57,291 nt of DNA from Rhodospirillales bacterium (GTDB lineage Bacteria; Pseudomonadota; Alphaproteobacteria; TMED109), in NCBI GenBank assembly GCA_009839325.1, contig VXPW01000022.1, positions 108,618 through 165,908 on the forward strand, written 5' to 3'. This document shows positions 27,042 through 36,287 of the stretch, in pieces. Below the pieces are notes generated by a model. That model worked only from the letters and a program-made list of their open reading frames with translations. It was not told the DNA's origin and made no database searches. How positions within the stretch are numbered: position 1 is the first letter of the stretch; every line of letters starts with the position of its first letter. The position numbers and the translations under genes were made by a program.

Positions 27042-28028
27042 ATGGCTGAATCAACTGTGCGATCACCGGCGCTCGCGGCAGTGGATCGACGGCTGTCGGT
27101 CGCGCCCATGATGCAGCGCACCGACTCTCACTTCCGGCGTTTCATGCGTCTGCTGACCCGGCACACCCTGCTCTACACCGAAATGATTCCGCTCGGTGCC
27201 ATCCTGGAAGGACCGCGGGAGCGGAGCCTCCGGTTCGATCCGCGCGAACAGCCGGTCGCGCTGCAGGTGGGGGGCGCCGACCCCTCTGGCCTGGCAGAGG
27301 CTGCCGGTTACAGCGAAGCCTACGGTTACCGCGAGATCAACCTGAATTGCGGTTGCCCGAGCCATTCCGTCCAGCACGGAGGCTTTGGCATCGTCCTGAT
27401 GCGGACCCCGGCCCACACGGCCGAATGCGTTCGGGCGATGGTGGAAAACACGAGTCTTCCGGTCACGGTCAAGGCCCGAATCGGCCTCGATGCCCAGCGC
27501 AGCGACGCGTTTCTGGACGATTTCGTCGGCGCGGTTGCCGAAGCCGGGTGCAAGACCTTCATCATTCACGCTCGCTCAGCCTGGCTAAAGGGACTGAGCC
27601 CGAAGCAGAACCGTTCGGTCCCGCCGCTCGACTACGCCCGAGTCCATCGTCTGGCCCGAAAGCGGCCAGACCTCGACATCATCATCAACGGTGGAATCCG
27701 GTCGCTCGCCGAAGCCAACCAATTTCTCGCCCAGGGATTGGGCGGCGCCATGATCGGGCGGGCGGCCTGGGAGCATCCTTGGCAGTTCACCGAAGCCGAT
27801 CAGCGCGTATTCGGGGTTGATTCCTCCTTGCCCCCAACAAGGGAGGGCGCCCTCCGTGCCCACGCCCCGTATGTGGACCGCGTTCTGGCCGATGGAGAGC
27901 CCTTTCACCGGGTTGCCCGGCCGCTGGTGGGGCTATACCGAGACCAACCTAAGGCGCGACGGTGGCGCCGGGCGCTGGCGGAAACCAGGACGCTCGATGA
28001 CGCTCTGGGGCACATGACTGCCGCGTGA
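27042..28028 (+). CDS. dusA: tRNA-dihydrouridine(20/20a) synthase DusA
   Basis: A 328-residue FMN enzyme that reduces uridine 20/20a in the tRNA D loop. Motifs: RLSVAPMMQRTDSHFRRFMRLL at the N-terminus, YTEMI, the catalytic-Cys segment NLNCGCPSHSVQHGGFGIVLM, VKARIGLD, HARSAWLKGLSPKQNR and the phosphate-binding INGGIRS plus GAMIGRAAWEHPW. These match DusA rather than DusB or DusC. ATG 27042 is chosen over the adjacent ATG 27039 because it is better spaced from aggaag. It is divergent from livH. Confidence 0.92.
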   Translation: MAESTVRSPALAAVDRRLSVAPMMQRTDSHFRRFMRLLTRHTLLYTEMIPLGAILEGPRERSLRFDPREQPVALQVGGADPSGLAEAAGYSEAYGYREINLNCGCPSHSVQHGGFGIVLMRTPAHTAECVRAMVENTSLPVTVKARIGLDAQRSDAFLDDFVGAVAEAGCKTFIIHARSAWLKGLSPKQNRSVPPLDYARVHRLARKRPDLDIIINGGIRSLAEANQFLAQGLGGAMIGRAAWEHPWQFTEADQRVFGVDSSLPPTREGALRAHAPYVDRVLADGEPFHRVARPLVGLYRDQPKARRWRRALAETRTLDDALGHMTAA

Positions 28029-28205
28029 CGACACAGGCCGGTGGAAGAAGTTTTGTGATTGGGCGGGAAGCCGTCAGTTCGGCAGGCTCGCCGTTGCCCA
28101 TCGGAAACCAGCGGATGACGGTGAGACGCTGTTTCTGCCGCTGTGACCACCGCGGTTGAGGCACTGCCGGGGCCCGGGCTCCGGCCGGTCGCCGCCGCGC
28201 TGGCC

Positions 28206-31200
28206 TCAGCCCTCGTAAGCTGTCTGACCTGCGGAGAGCGCCTCCGCCTCCCGGCGCTCGGCTTCAAAGCTCCCGAACAATTGCATGATCAGCGGCAGGA
28301 CCAGCAGGTTCAGCAGCGTGGACGACGCCAGCCCGCCGATGATGATTGCCGCCATTGGCCCCATGATCTCGTGACCAGGATTGTCCGCATCGAACGCGAT
28401 TGGAAGCATCGCCAGCGCCGTCACAAGCGCCGTCATGAGAATTGACGGGAGACGTTCCGACGCGCCGCGAACCACGGTATCGATCGTCCAGGGGGCGCCC
28501 TCGACCACCACGAGATGCCGATAGTGCGAAACCAGCATGATCGAATTGCGCAACGTGATCCCGAACAACGTGACGAAACCCACCAGGGAGCCCAGCGACA
28601 CCACACCACCCGTGAGATAGGCCGCGACCACACCACCCACCAGCGCGAACGGCAGGTTGGCGAGGACCAACAGGAGCGCCCGCCCTCGTCCCAGCGCGAT
28701 TCTGGCCAGCACCATGATGCCGATTCCAGCCAGCAGCGCGGCAAACACCAGCTCAGATCGCGAGCGGCGCTGCTCCAGTGCCGTTCCTGCCAAATCGAAG
28801 TACACACCCCTGGGAAGAACGTCCGCCTCGACGAGCGCCGCCTCGACGCGCCGTACCGCCGTTTCCACGTCCGCGTCCGTCATGTGCGCGGTAACGACCT
28901 GCAACCGGCGGCCCCCGTCGCGGAGAATGGTGTAACGGCCCCGTCCCATGCGGACGTCTGAGAATGCGCTCAGCGGCTCCAGGATCCCGTCGAGGCGACG
29001 CACCATGAGGTCACCCAATGCGAACGGATTGGCACGGTCGGTCGCTTCGAAGACAAGCGTCACGGGTACCGGAATGCCGTCGCGGAACACTGTGCCGACC
29101 TGGAGCCCGCCGTAGGCCGCTTCGACGGCCTCCACCACTTCGGCCGGCGTGATTCCCGCCTGACCGAGGCGCTGCCAGTCAAGGTGCACCTCGGCTTGCG
29201 GGCGTCCGAGCGCTGCGCGCACGCGCACCTGTGTGAGGCCGGCGATGTCGTCGAGCAGGTTGGCCACCCGGGCGGCAGCGGCGTCAAGCACATCCAGGTC
29301 CGGGCCGAAGATGCGGACGACGAGGGGGGCCGCGTAACCGGAGACCGTTTCATCCACGCGTTCGATCAGGAAGGTGTTGAGTTCCGCAGCGATGCCGGGC
29401 GTGCCATCCAGGATCTCCCGAATCTGGTCGAATACGGCTTGTTGTTCAGCGCCGGACAGCGGATCCAGCTCGACCTCGTATTCCGCGTAGTGACTCCCGT
29501 ACGTGTCGGCACCTCGCTCCGCGCGCCCTGCCCACTGCGACATGGACCGTACACCCTCGACCTGCAGCACCTGCCGCGTAAGTCGGGTACCGGTGCGGAT
29601 GGTCTCCTCCAGCGAGGTCCCAGGCAGCCCCGATGTGTGAATCATGTAGTGACCCTCGCGCAACTCGGGCAGGAACGCGCTGCCGAGCCCGGGCAGAAGC
29701 GCCACGCCGAAGAGCGAGCCGCCAAGCGCTAGCACAACTGTCAGGCCCGGAGCCCTGCCCAGCAAGCGCAGGGTCCACGCGTAGACAGGCGTGATCCACC
29801 GAATGAGCGGGGGCACCCGATACGCGCCACGTGAAGCCAGCAGTACCCGGCAAAGTGCCGGGGTCAGTGTCAGCGCGACCACCAAGGAAGCAAAGATCGC
29901 GAGGATGTAGGCCAGACCCAGCGGGGCTAACATGCGGCCCGCCACGCCGGAGACCGCAAACAGCGGCACAAACACGAGCATGACGATGGCGCTTGCATGC
30001 ACCATCGAACTCCGGACTTCCATTGAAGCATCGAACACCACGTCGTCGGCCCGGGGCGGCGCTGGACGCGTCAGTGCCTGACGAAGGCGTCGCATGATGT
30101 TTTCGGTATCGATGATGGCGTCGTCGACCACTTCGCCCAAGGCGATGGCCAGCCCGCCGATGACCATGATGTTGAAGGTCGTGCCAGTCTCCAGCATCCC
30201 CAGCCCGGCGGCGATCAGGGACACCGGGATCGCGCTGGCGGTAATGATTGCGGCCCGTACGTCGAAGAGGAACACCAGCAACACCAGCACAACCAGCCCG
30301 GCACCGATCGCGAGATGGGCGGAAATGTTGGCAACCGAGCGTTCAACGTAACGGGCCGGGCGAAAGAGGTCGCGATGGATGAAGATTCCGATCGAGGCGA
30401 GGGCCGGTGTCAGGTCGTCGAGCGCCTGGTCCAGCCCGCGGGTCACGGCCACGGTGCTTGACTGGAACTGACCGATAATCATGAGCAGCACGGCGGGCTC
30501 GCCGCCGACAGTCGCCATGCTGATTGGGTGAGAGGCGCCGAACCCGATGTCGGCGATGTCGGCGAGAGGAATGCGCGTCCCGTCAGCCCGGGCGATGTTG
30601 AGCGAACGGAGGGCTGCCACCGACAGCGCGCCCTCCCCCACCACGACGGCAAGGGTCTGGTTGGGCGTGTCGACCCGTCCGCTGCCCCGATAGCCAGCGG
30701 CCCGTACTGCTTCCGTCAGTTCGCCAATCGTCACGCCCGCACGCCTGAGGCGCTCCGGGTCGGGCCGAATCTGGAGGGCTTCGATCTGGCCGCCGAAGAC
30801 ATTGACGTCGGCCACGCCGGGAATCTCCAGCAGGTGCGGCAGCACGACCCGCGCGACCGTGGACCGAAGGCGTTCGGGCGCCCGTTCGGCGGTAAATCCG
30901 ACGGTCATGACGGTGGCCGCGCTGGAGGAAAGCGGAACGATCGTTGGCGTGGCGGCCGAGCGGTGAAGCTGACCGGACGCGACCGCGAGCCGCGCGGCGA
31001 CGGCTGCCCGGTTGATCTCGTCCCGGGTACCGTCCTCGAACGTCAGGTTCACGATCGACAGGCCACTGATCGATTCGGAGAACGTCCCGACCAATCGCGG
31101 TAGCCCCCTGAGAACCTCCTCAAGCGGGCGAGTGACACCAGTTTCCACCTGTTCGGCCGTCAAGCCGGGTGCTTCGGTTTGAACGATGACTTGCCGAGGA

Positions 31201-31328
31201 GCAAACTCCGGAAATATGTCGAAGGCGCCCTCGGACAGGCGCCACAACCCCGCCGCAACCAACGCGGCAGCAAGCGTCACCACCACGCCCGGATGCCGGA
31301 TCGAGAACTTGACGATCAGAGCGAGCAC
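28206..31328 (-). CDS. RND efflux permease, heavy-metal (CzcA/CusA) type
   Basis: A 1040-residue resistance-nodulation-division proton antiporter that exports substrates from periplasm or cytoplasm through a trans-envelope complex. The N-terminus (IVKFSIRHPGVVVTLAAALVAAGLW) and EAPGLTAEQVETGVTRPLE are typical of the metal-efflux branch. TM4 has GEVVDDAIIDTENIMRRLR, where acidic residues relay protons, and the C-terminal half repeats the 6-TM plan. Start GTG 31328 lies 4 bases after the adaptor stop. The metal or drug cannot be told from sequence. Third in a TolC - adaptor - pump operon. Confidence 0.9.
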   Translation of the reverse strand: MLALIVKFSIRHPGVVVTLAAALVAAGLWRLSEGAFDIFPEFAPRQVIVQTEAPGLTAEQVETGVTRPLEEVLRGLPRLVGTFSESISGLSIVNLTFEDGTRDEINRAAVAARLAVASGQLHRSAATPTIVPLSSSAATVMTVGFTAERAPERLRSTVARVVLPHLLEIPGVADVNVFGGQIEALQIRPDPERLRRAGVTIGELTEAVRAAGYRGSGRVDTPNQTLAVVVGEGALSVAALRSLNIARADGTRIPLADIADIGFGASHPISMATVGGEPAVLLMIIGQFQSSTVAVTRGLDQALDDLTPALASIGIFIHRDLFRPARYVERSVANISAHLAIGAGLVVLVLLVFLFDVRAAIITASAIPVSLIAAGLGMLETGTTFNIMVIGGLAIALGEVVDDAIIDTENIMRRLRQALTRPAPPRADDVVFDASMEVRSSMVHASAIVMLVFVPLFAVSGVAGRMLAPLGLAYILAIFASLVVALTLTPALCRVLLASRGAYRVPPLIRWITPVYAWTLRLLGRAPGLTVVLALGGSLFGVALLPGLGSAFLPELREGHYMIHTSGLPGTSLEETIRTGTRLTRQVLQVEGVRSMSQWAGRAERGADTYGSHYAEYEVELDPLSGAEQQAVFDQIREILDGTPGIAAELNTFLIERVDETVSGYAAPLVVRIFGPDLDVLDAAAARVANLLDDIAGLTQVRVRAALGRPQAEVHLDWQRLGQAGITPAEVVEAVEAAYGGLQVGTVFRDGIPVPVTLVFEATDRANPFALGDLMVRRLDGILEPLSAFSDVRMGRGRYTILRDGGRRLQVVTAHMTDADVETAVRRVEAALVEADVLPRGVYFDLAGTALEQRRSRSELVFAALLAGIGIMVLARIALGRGRALLLVLANLPFALVGGVVAAYLTGGVVSLGSLVGFVTLFGITLRNSIMLVSHYRHLVVVEGAPWTIDTVVRGASERLPSILMTALVTALAMLPIAFDADNPGHEIMGPMAAIIIGGLASSTLLNLLVLPLIMQLFGSFEAERREAEALSAGQTAYEG

Positions 31329-31332
31329 GAAT

Positions 31333-32490
31333 TCAGTCGTCGTCCTCGCGCATGATCTCCGCCCGGAATTCCTCGGCCAAGAGCATCTGGCCACCCCGAA
31401 TCACGACGCGGGCGTCGAAAGCCAAAACCGACTTCGGGACGAACCAGCTGCGGTCAAGGCGGCGGAGCCCACTCAGTGGCAGGCGGTGGAAGCGTCCGTC
31501 GCCCAGGTCGCGATAAGCCCAGATGCCGTCGCCATGGAACAACACTGCCCCAGTCGGCAGCACGAATCCCGATTCGAAGCCTTCCGTCCCCTGGAACGTG
31601 ACCTCGACCCGGAGGCCTGGACGCAAGCCGGCACCTTCGGCCAACAGCACCACCGCATCCGGACCCATACCGGCGATCTCGGCGTATCCCGGCCCGATCG
31701 GCTCAGCCGGACGGACAGCATCGCCGGCTTGAATTTCGGCGTGGAAACCGCGCCCGCTGAGGGGCTCGGGCAGCGACACCTGCACCAGCGCCCGGCTTCG
31801 GTCCGCCAACGCTTCGAGGAGCGGCAAGCGTTCGGCCGCCGCCTCCGCGAAATAGGCACCCCATCCGTGCCGGATCTTCCGTAGGGTGTGCGCACGTGCG
31901 GCCGTGTGCTCCGCCAGGATCATTTGCTCGTCACGCAAGGTGCGTTCAGCCAGATCGACGTCGGCCAGCAGGACCAATCCGGTGTCGTACGCTTGCTGCA
32001 GGCGATGGAGTCGACTCCGCAGCGGCTCGAGCCTGGCCTCAGACTGGCCGAGCACCAGTTCCGTTCCACGCAGTGCAGCGACATCGCGGAGAAGGGACGC
32101 AACATCGAGGACGGTCCCAAGTTTCGTGTAGCGCTCCACCCAGTTCGCAGCCCGCACGGGCGCCGTCACGACGCCGTTCGCTTCAGCTACACCAGGTGGA
32201 AAAATCAGGACGCGTTCTTCGTCACGAAATTCCAGCAGCGCGACCGGTGCATCGTCGTCGTCATCGTCATCGTCGTCGTCATCGTCGCGCACCATGCCCA
32301 GGCCGTCGACATCGTAATCCGCGTGATCTTCAACCCGAGTGGTCGGCAGCAGTCCGAAGCTCACCGCAGCAAGAACCTCGTCCGGGGCGAAGCGCTGCAG
32401 CCCGTACACGGCTGCATACCCACCTGCGAATGCGGCGATCAGGGCAAGAACTATGCGCATCGATCCGGAGCGGCGGGTTTCATCGGTCAT
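31333..32490 (-). CDS. RND efflux periplasmic adaptor with poly-aspartate segment
   Basis: A 385-residue membrane-fusion-type protein between the TolC-like gene and the pump. It has an N-terminal membrane anchor (IVLALIAAFAGGYAAVYGLQRF), then an acidic stretch including DHADYDVDG and an unbroken run of 12 Asp. After it come the hairpin (two Leu/Arg/Glu-rich helices), the lipoyl/barrel region and a C-terminal domain (VLPTGAVLFHGDGIWAYRDLGDGRFHRLPL) like CusB/HlyD adaptors. ATG 32490 overlaps the upstream stop by 11 bases; ATG 32460 is an alternative. The C-terminus REDDD is also acidic. The Asp run may bind metal, which is inference. Confidence 0.82.
   Translation of the reverse strand: MTDETRRSGSMRIVLALIAAFAGGYAAVYGLQRFAPDEVLAAVSFGLLPTTRVEDHADYDVDGLGMVRDDDDDDDDDDDDAPVALLEFRDEERVLIFPPGVAEANGVVTAPVRAANWVERYTKLGTVLDVASLLRDVAALRGTELVLGQSEARLEPLRSRLHRLQQAYDTGLVLLADVDLAERTLRDEQMILAEHTAARAHTLRKIRHGWGAYFAEAAAERLPLLEALADRSRALVQVSLPEPLSGRGFHAEIQAGDAVRPAEPIGPGYAEIAGMGPDAVVLLAEGAGLRPGLRVEVTFQGTEGFESGFVLPTGAVLFHGDGIWAYRDLGDGRFHRLPLSGLRRLDRSWFVPKSVLAFDARVVIRGGQMLLAEEFRAEIMREDDD
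32251..32286 (-). repeat. Trinucleotide (GAC/GAT) run coding for 12 Asp
   Basis: Twelve consecutive Asp codons, a mix of GAC and GAT, inside the adaptor gene. The mixed codons suggest selection at the protein level; a pure slippage tract would be more uniform. Tract length could nevertheless vary between strains. Confidence 0.9.
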
Positions 32491-33850
32491 CCCGCGATGG
32501 GCGGTGCCAGGGGGCTCCGCGTGGAACCGAATCGTCGCTGAATATCCGTTCCATCGCAAATTCCAGATTGATCAAGGCCATTTGCCTGCGCAACTCCGCC
32601 GCTGCCGCCGCCCTGCGAGCCGCAAGCAACCGAAGATCCGCGTCAGGCTTGGCGGCAGCCGGCAACGTGCGCTGACGGATTGCAGTCGCGGTTTGCGCAG
32701 CGTACTGGCTGGCGGCGGTGATTTCGGCTTCCGCCGATGCGGATTCCCGGCCCGCCGTGGCCAACTGGGACCATGCCGATTCGGCCTCGGCGAGGACCTG
32801 TGCCTGCATCTCTTCGAAGGCCAGACGAGCCTCGTCCCGGTGTGCCAGCGCAATCGCGACCCGCGCATCCGTAATCTCGGGCACCGGAACGATGGCGCCG
32901 GCAAGACGCAGCACAAGGTCCTTCTGGTCCCAAAGGATGCCTGGCCCCATGGTGATATCGGGAGTCAGCTCGGCCAGCGTCACGCGGAGCCTCGCCTCGG
33001 CCGCACCATAGGCGGCGATCTTCACCAGTACATCGGAGCGGCGCACCAGGGCCCGGCGAAGCATCGCGTCGAACTGGGCGGGGTCGACTTGTGACGGCAG
33101 CAACTCACCGACCGGTGGCTGAATTCCGCGTCCCAGAACCGCCATTCGCGACACGCCAAGAGCAGCCGCAAGTGCGGTCTCGGCCTCCGCCGCCCGCGAG
33201 CGCGCCGCGTCGAGCGCGAGCCTGGCCTGCTGGGCAAGGGCGGCCGCTCGCTGGGCGTCAGCCAGGCGCGACACGCCGGCCTGAAGCCCCTGCCGCAGCA
33301 TCGTCTCCACCTGCGTCCGCAGTTCGACATCCTCCTCGGCAAAGGCGATTTCAAGGCGCGTGTGCTCGATGCGCACAAGAGCCTTCAGGATGTGGTCGCG
33401 TACTTCCCATCCCACGCGCTCGAGCGCCCATTGCGCCGCTACGCGTTCGGCGACAGCTGCGTCGGTTCGGGCCGTCCGCAGGGTTTCGCGGGTAAAGGGT
33501 CGTTCGACCGACAATCCCAAGGTCCACGGCGCCCCTTCCGTGTGGTACTCGACCTCCGGTGCATACAAAAACGGCTGGTTAACCTGCGTCAACTGGACGG
33601 ACGCCACCATGTGGGCCAAACGGGCCTCCGCCCGCCGGCGGGACGGTGCGTACTCGATTGCGGCCAACACCAGGGCTTCCGCCTCAATCGGCCCGTCTCC
33701 GCCAGGCAACGCCATCTGGAGTCGATCGAATGCGGCGACCTCGGGGTTTAGGGGCTTGGGCGGTACCTCGGGGCTGTGGCAAGCAGCTAGGGCCAGTGCG
33801 CAAGCGACCGCCTGCCCCAGCCTCCGGTAGACTCGAACGTGGCCCGGCAC
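32480..33850 (-). CDS. TolC-family outer-membrane efflux lipoprotein (CusC-like)
   Basis: A 456-residue outer-membrane channel protein. From GTG 33850 the N-terminus is a lipoprotein signal with lipobox ALAAC near residue 22. Two long Ala/Glu/Arg-rich helical repeats follow (about 90-250 and 290-440), the TolC fold. Adaptor and pump genes follow directly. The open frame extends to 34315, but upstream residues are non-family and the preceding small gene ends 2 bases before this GTG. It forms the exit duct of the RND system. Confidence 0.82.
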   Translation of the reverse strand: MPGHVRVYRRLGQAVACALALAACHSPEVPPKPLNPEVAAFDRLQMALPGGDGPIEAEALVLAAIEYAPSRRRAEARLAHMVASVQLTQVNQPFLYAPEVEYHTEGAPWTLGLSVERPFTRETLRTARTDAAVAERVAAQWALERVGWEVRDHILKALVRIEHTRLEIAFAEEDVELRTQVETMLRQGLQAGVSRLADAQRAAALAQQARLALDAARSRAAEAETALAAALGVSRMAVLGRGIQPPVGELLPSQVDPAQFDAMLRRALVRRSDVLVKIAAYGAAEARLRVTLAELTPDITMGPGILWDQKDLVLRLAGAIVPVPEITDARVAIALAHRDEARLAFEEMQAQVLAEAESAWSQLATAGRESASAEAEITAASQYAAQTATAIRQRTLPAAAKPDADLRLLAARRAAAAAELRRQMALINLEFAMERIFSDDSVPRGAPWHRPSRDDR

Positions 33851-33852
33851 GG

Positions 33853-34059
33853 TTAGTCGTCGCTCCGCACGGCCTCCGAAAGCCGCCGCTTCGCGCGGCC
33901 GGCAAGGCGTCCGAGTTTTCGGGCCGGCGACGGGTCTTTGACGATATCGCGCGCCTCGCGCACTGCCGAGGCAGCAGTCTCGGCGGCTGCCTTCCGAACA
34001 CGCGGATCCGCCGCCGCCCGGCGAAGCAGCAGACGCACAACTGGTCCAACAAATGACAT
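33853..34059 (-). CDS. Small basic helical protein upstream of the efflux operon
   Basis: A 68-residue protein from ATG 34059, ending 2 bases before the TolC-like gene. It has a short hydrophobic N-terminus (SFVGPVVRLLLRR) and then Ala/Glu/Arg-rich helical sequence. I do not recognise it. Tight spacing to the efflux genes suggests it is the first gene of that operon, perhaps a membrane-associated accessory peptide. No clear ribosome binding site is seen, so confidence is moderate. Confidence 0.5.
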   Translation of the reverse strand: MSFVGPVVRLLLRRAAADPRVRKAAAETAASAVREARDIVKDPSPARKLGRLAGRAKRRLSEAVRSDD

Positions 34060-34193
34060 AGAGGCAGAGCATACCACTGCCTACCGGCCGAACCGACCTG
34101 CACCGGTTGGCCGAGCGGGGTCGGGACACCATGCCCGCCACCTGCCTGCTTGCTAGTCTCACGCCATCTTGTCCCGGATCGGCCGAGCCTGCC

Positions 34194-34784
34194 ATGACGT
34201 ATCGAACCGCCACGCCCATCTTCCTGGCTGCCGTGCTGGCAGCCGTCCTCACCACAGGTCCCACCCATCCAGCGAGTGCAGCGGAATACACGGTCGACCC
34301 AAGCCACTCGTTCATTCAATTTCGGACCCAGCACCTGGGTTTCAGCTGGCTGGTCGGTCGCTTCAATCGCTTCGAGGGAAGCATGACCTACGATCCGCAA
34401 TCCGGGCCGGACGCACAGAGCATCCGGGTCACGATCGATGCCGCCAGTCTCGACACCAACCACGCGGAACGGGACAAGCACCTGCGCAACGAGGATTTCT
34501 TCAACGTGGATGAGTTCCCCGAGGTGACCTTCGTCAGCACCGGCTTCCAGGGCAACGCGGACGGAGGCGAACTGACCGGAGACCTGACCCTGCTCGGGGT
34601 AACGAAATCCATCTCGTTTCCCGTCCGCCTGATCGGTGAAGGGGGTGATCCCTGGGGCGGCTACCGCGCTGGCTTCGAAGGTACCTATGTCCTCAAGCGT
34701 CGGGACTTCGGCATGGACTACAACCTGGGTCCGGCGGCGGAGGAAGTCGAAATCCACCTCATGCTCGAGGCGATCCGACAGTAG
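34194..34784 (+). CDS. YceI family periplasmic protein
   Basis: A 196-residue secreted protein. Signal peptide about 1-27 (cleavage after PASAA), then the YceI lipocalin-like beta-barrel: YTVDPSHSFIQFRTQHLGFSWLVGRF, DAASLDTNH, LRNEDFFNV, FPEVTF and LTLLGVTKSI. YceI proteins bind isoprenoid lipids such as polyprenyl phosphates or quinones. ATG 34194 is chosen because it gives the signal peptide. A cytochrome b561 gene follows 21 bases later, a common pairing that suggests quinone-linked work in the envelope. Confidence 0.9.
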   Translation: MTYRTATPIFLAAVLAAVLTTGPTHPASAAEYTVDPSHSFIQFRTQHLGFSWLVGRFNRFEGSMTYDPQSGPDAQSIRVTIDAASLDTNHAERDKHLRNEDFFNVDEFPEVTFVSTGFQGNADGGELTGDLTLLGVTKSISFPVRLIGEGGDPWGGYRAGFEGTYVLKRRDFGMDYNLGPAAEEVEIHLMLEAIRQ

Positions 34785-34805
34785 CGCGACGCCAGCTACC
34801 GCGTC

Positions 34806-35342
34806 GTGCTGCACAACACCGATAGCGGCTACGGCCTGGCGAGCAAATTTCTTCACTGGCTCCTGGCGGCGGGGATCATCGGGCTGACCGCGCTGGGAGC
34901 CTGGATGGTGGACCTGAGCTACCTCGACAGCCGGTACAACCTGGCGTTGTCGCTGCATCGCTCACTGGGAATGGCTGTTCTTGGATTGGCCGTCCTGTTC
35001 GCAGTCTGGAAGTTCGTATCGCCCTCCCCACCGCTCCAGGCCGAACTCCGAGATTGGGAACGGCACGGGGCCCGCCTCACCCACGCACTGTTGCTTTGCG
35101 CCATCTTCGCCCTTCCGGTCTCGGGCTACATGATTTCGACCTCAGCCGGCGCCGGATTTCCGTTTCTCGATCTCTTCGTGATCCCGGCCATCTTCCCGCG
35201 GTCGGAAATCCTGCGTGATCTGGCCATCGGCGTGCACGCGGCCGTCGCCTACGGACTCCTCCCCGTCGTGGTCATCCACGCTGGCGCCGCTCTCAAGCAC
35301 CAATTTCTCGACAAGCACGGCACGCTCAAGCGGATGCTCTGA
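34806..35342 (+). CDS. Cytochrome b561 family membrane protein
   Basis: A 178-residue four-helix b-type cytochrome of the inner membrane that shuttles electrons with the quinone pool. Heme-ligand histidines are in KFLHWLLAAG, LSLHRSLGM, VHAAVAYGLL and VVIHAGAALKHQF. The start is GTG 34806, just after the YceI stop. Such b561 proteins next to YceI are frequent in proteobacteria; superoxide:quinone oxidoreductase activity is known for one E. coli member. Confidence 0.9.
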   Translation: MLHNTDSGYGLASKFLHWLLAAGIIGLTALGAWMVDLSYLDSRYNLALSLHRSLGMAVLGLAVLFAVWKFVSPSPPLQAELRDWERHGARLTHALLLCAIFALPVSGYMISTSAGAGFPFLDLFVIPAIFPRSEILRDLAIGVHAAVAYGLLPVVVIHAGAALKHQFLDKHGTLKRML

Positions 35343-35402
35343 TTCCGCAACGGCTTGCCCGGCCCCTGCGGGGCGCCGGATCCGGCCATCGCGCACCGGC
35401 GG

Positions 35403-36194
35403 CTAGCGGCCGCTGAACACAGGCTTTCGCTTCTCGACGAAGGCCTTGGAGGCCTCCAGGTGATCTTCGGTAAAGCCCGAACGCGTATGGTTGCGGGCCT
35501 CCATGTCCAGCGTCTCGGACAGGGAAGCCGTCCACGCGCCGTTGAGATTCTGCTTCATGTAACCCAGCGCGACGCGTGGCCCCGAGGCCAGCCCCTCTGC
35601 CAGCACCCGGGTTTCTGCTTCAAGGGCGTCACCTGCCACCACGCGATTGAGGATCCCCAGCGCAAGCGCCTCGGAAGCCGTGAGCCGGGCAGCCGTGAGA
35701 TAGAGTTCCTTGGCCTTGCCGGCACCAACCAGTCGGGACAAGAACCAGGATCCACCAAAGTCGCCGGACAACCCGACCTGTGCGAACGCAGTTGTCATCA
35801 GTGCGGTCTCGTCGGCAATTCGGAGGTCGCAGGCCAGGGCCACCGAAAGCCCGGCCCCGGCAGCGGGACCGCGAACCATGGCCACCACCGGCTTCGGCAT
35901 CTCGTAGATCACGCGGCTGACTTCCATCCTGCGCCGCAGCGCCTGCATCCGGCCCTCCAGGCTGGCTTCCCGAAGTGACCCCTGCGCCATGCCCTTGACG
36001 TCACCGCCGGCGCAAAAGCCGCGCCCCGCTCCGGTCAGCACGACACAGCCGACCTCCTCATCCGCAGCCAATCGAAGCATGCAGGCAAGGAGGCCATCCA
36101 GCATCTCGTTGCTCATCGCGTTCAGGCGGTCCGGGCGGTTCAGGGTGAGCCATGCCACGCCGTTGTCACGTGATTCCAATAGATGATCGGACAT
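35403..36194 (-). CDS. Enoyl-CoA hydratase/isomerase family protein
   Basis: A 263-residue crotonase-fold enzyme. Oxyanion-hole segments GAGRGFCAGGDVKGM near residue 60 and GPAAGAGLSVALACDLRIA near 110. The active-site stretch is VGLSGDFGGSWFLSRLVG. It has Asp near where isomerases of the PaaG type have one, and lacks the Glu pair of true hydratases, so an isomerase role is more likely. ATG 36194 gives a family N-terminus (DHLLESRDNGVAWLTLNRP). Last of a minus-strand set with a VOC protein and a class IV aminotransferase. Confidence 0.88.
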   Translation of the reverse strand: MSDHLLESRDNGVAWLTLNRPDRLNAMSNEMLDGLLACMLRLAADEEVGCVVLTGAGRGFCAGGDVKGMAQGSLREASLEGRMQALRRRMEVSRVIYEMPKPVVAMVRGPAAGAGLSVALACDLRIADETALMTTAFAQVGLSGDFGGSWFLSRLVGAGKAKELYLTAARLTASEALALGILNRVVAGDALEAETRVLAEGLASGPRVALGYMKQNLNGAWTASLSETLDMEARNHTRSGFTEDHLEASKAFVEKRKPVFSGR

Positions 36195-36287
36195 TGCCTG
36201 TAGCCTCCGGAGCCTTTGGCCTGAATTAGCGGGACCCATCAGGAATGCAGCCAGTGGGTGTCGCGGCGCACCACATTCGCCAATGCC

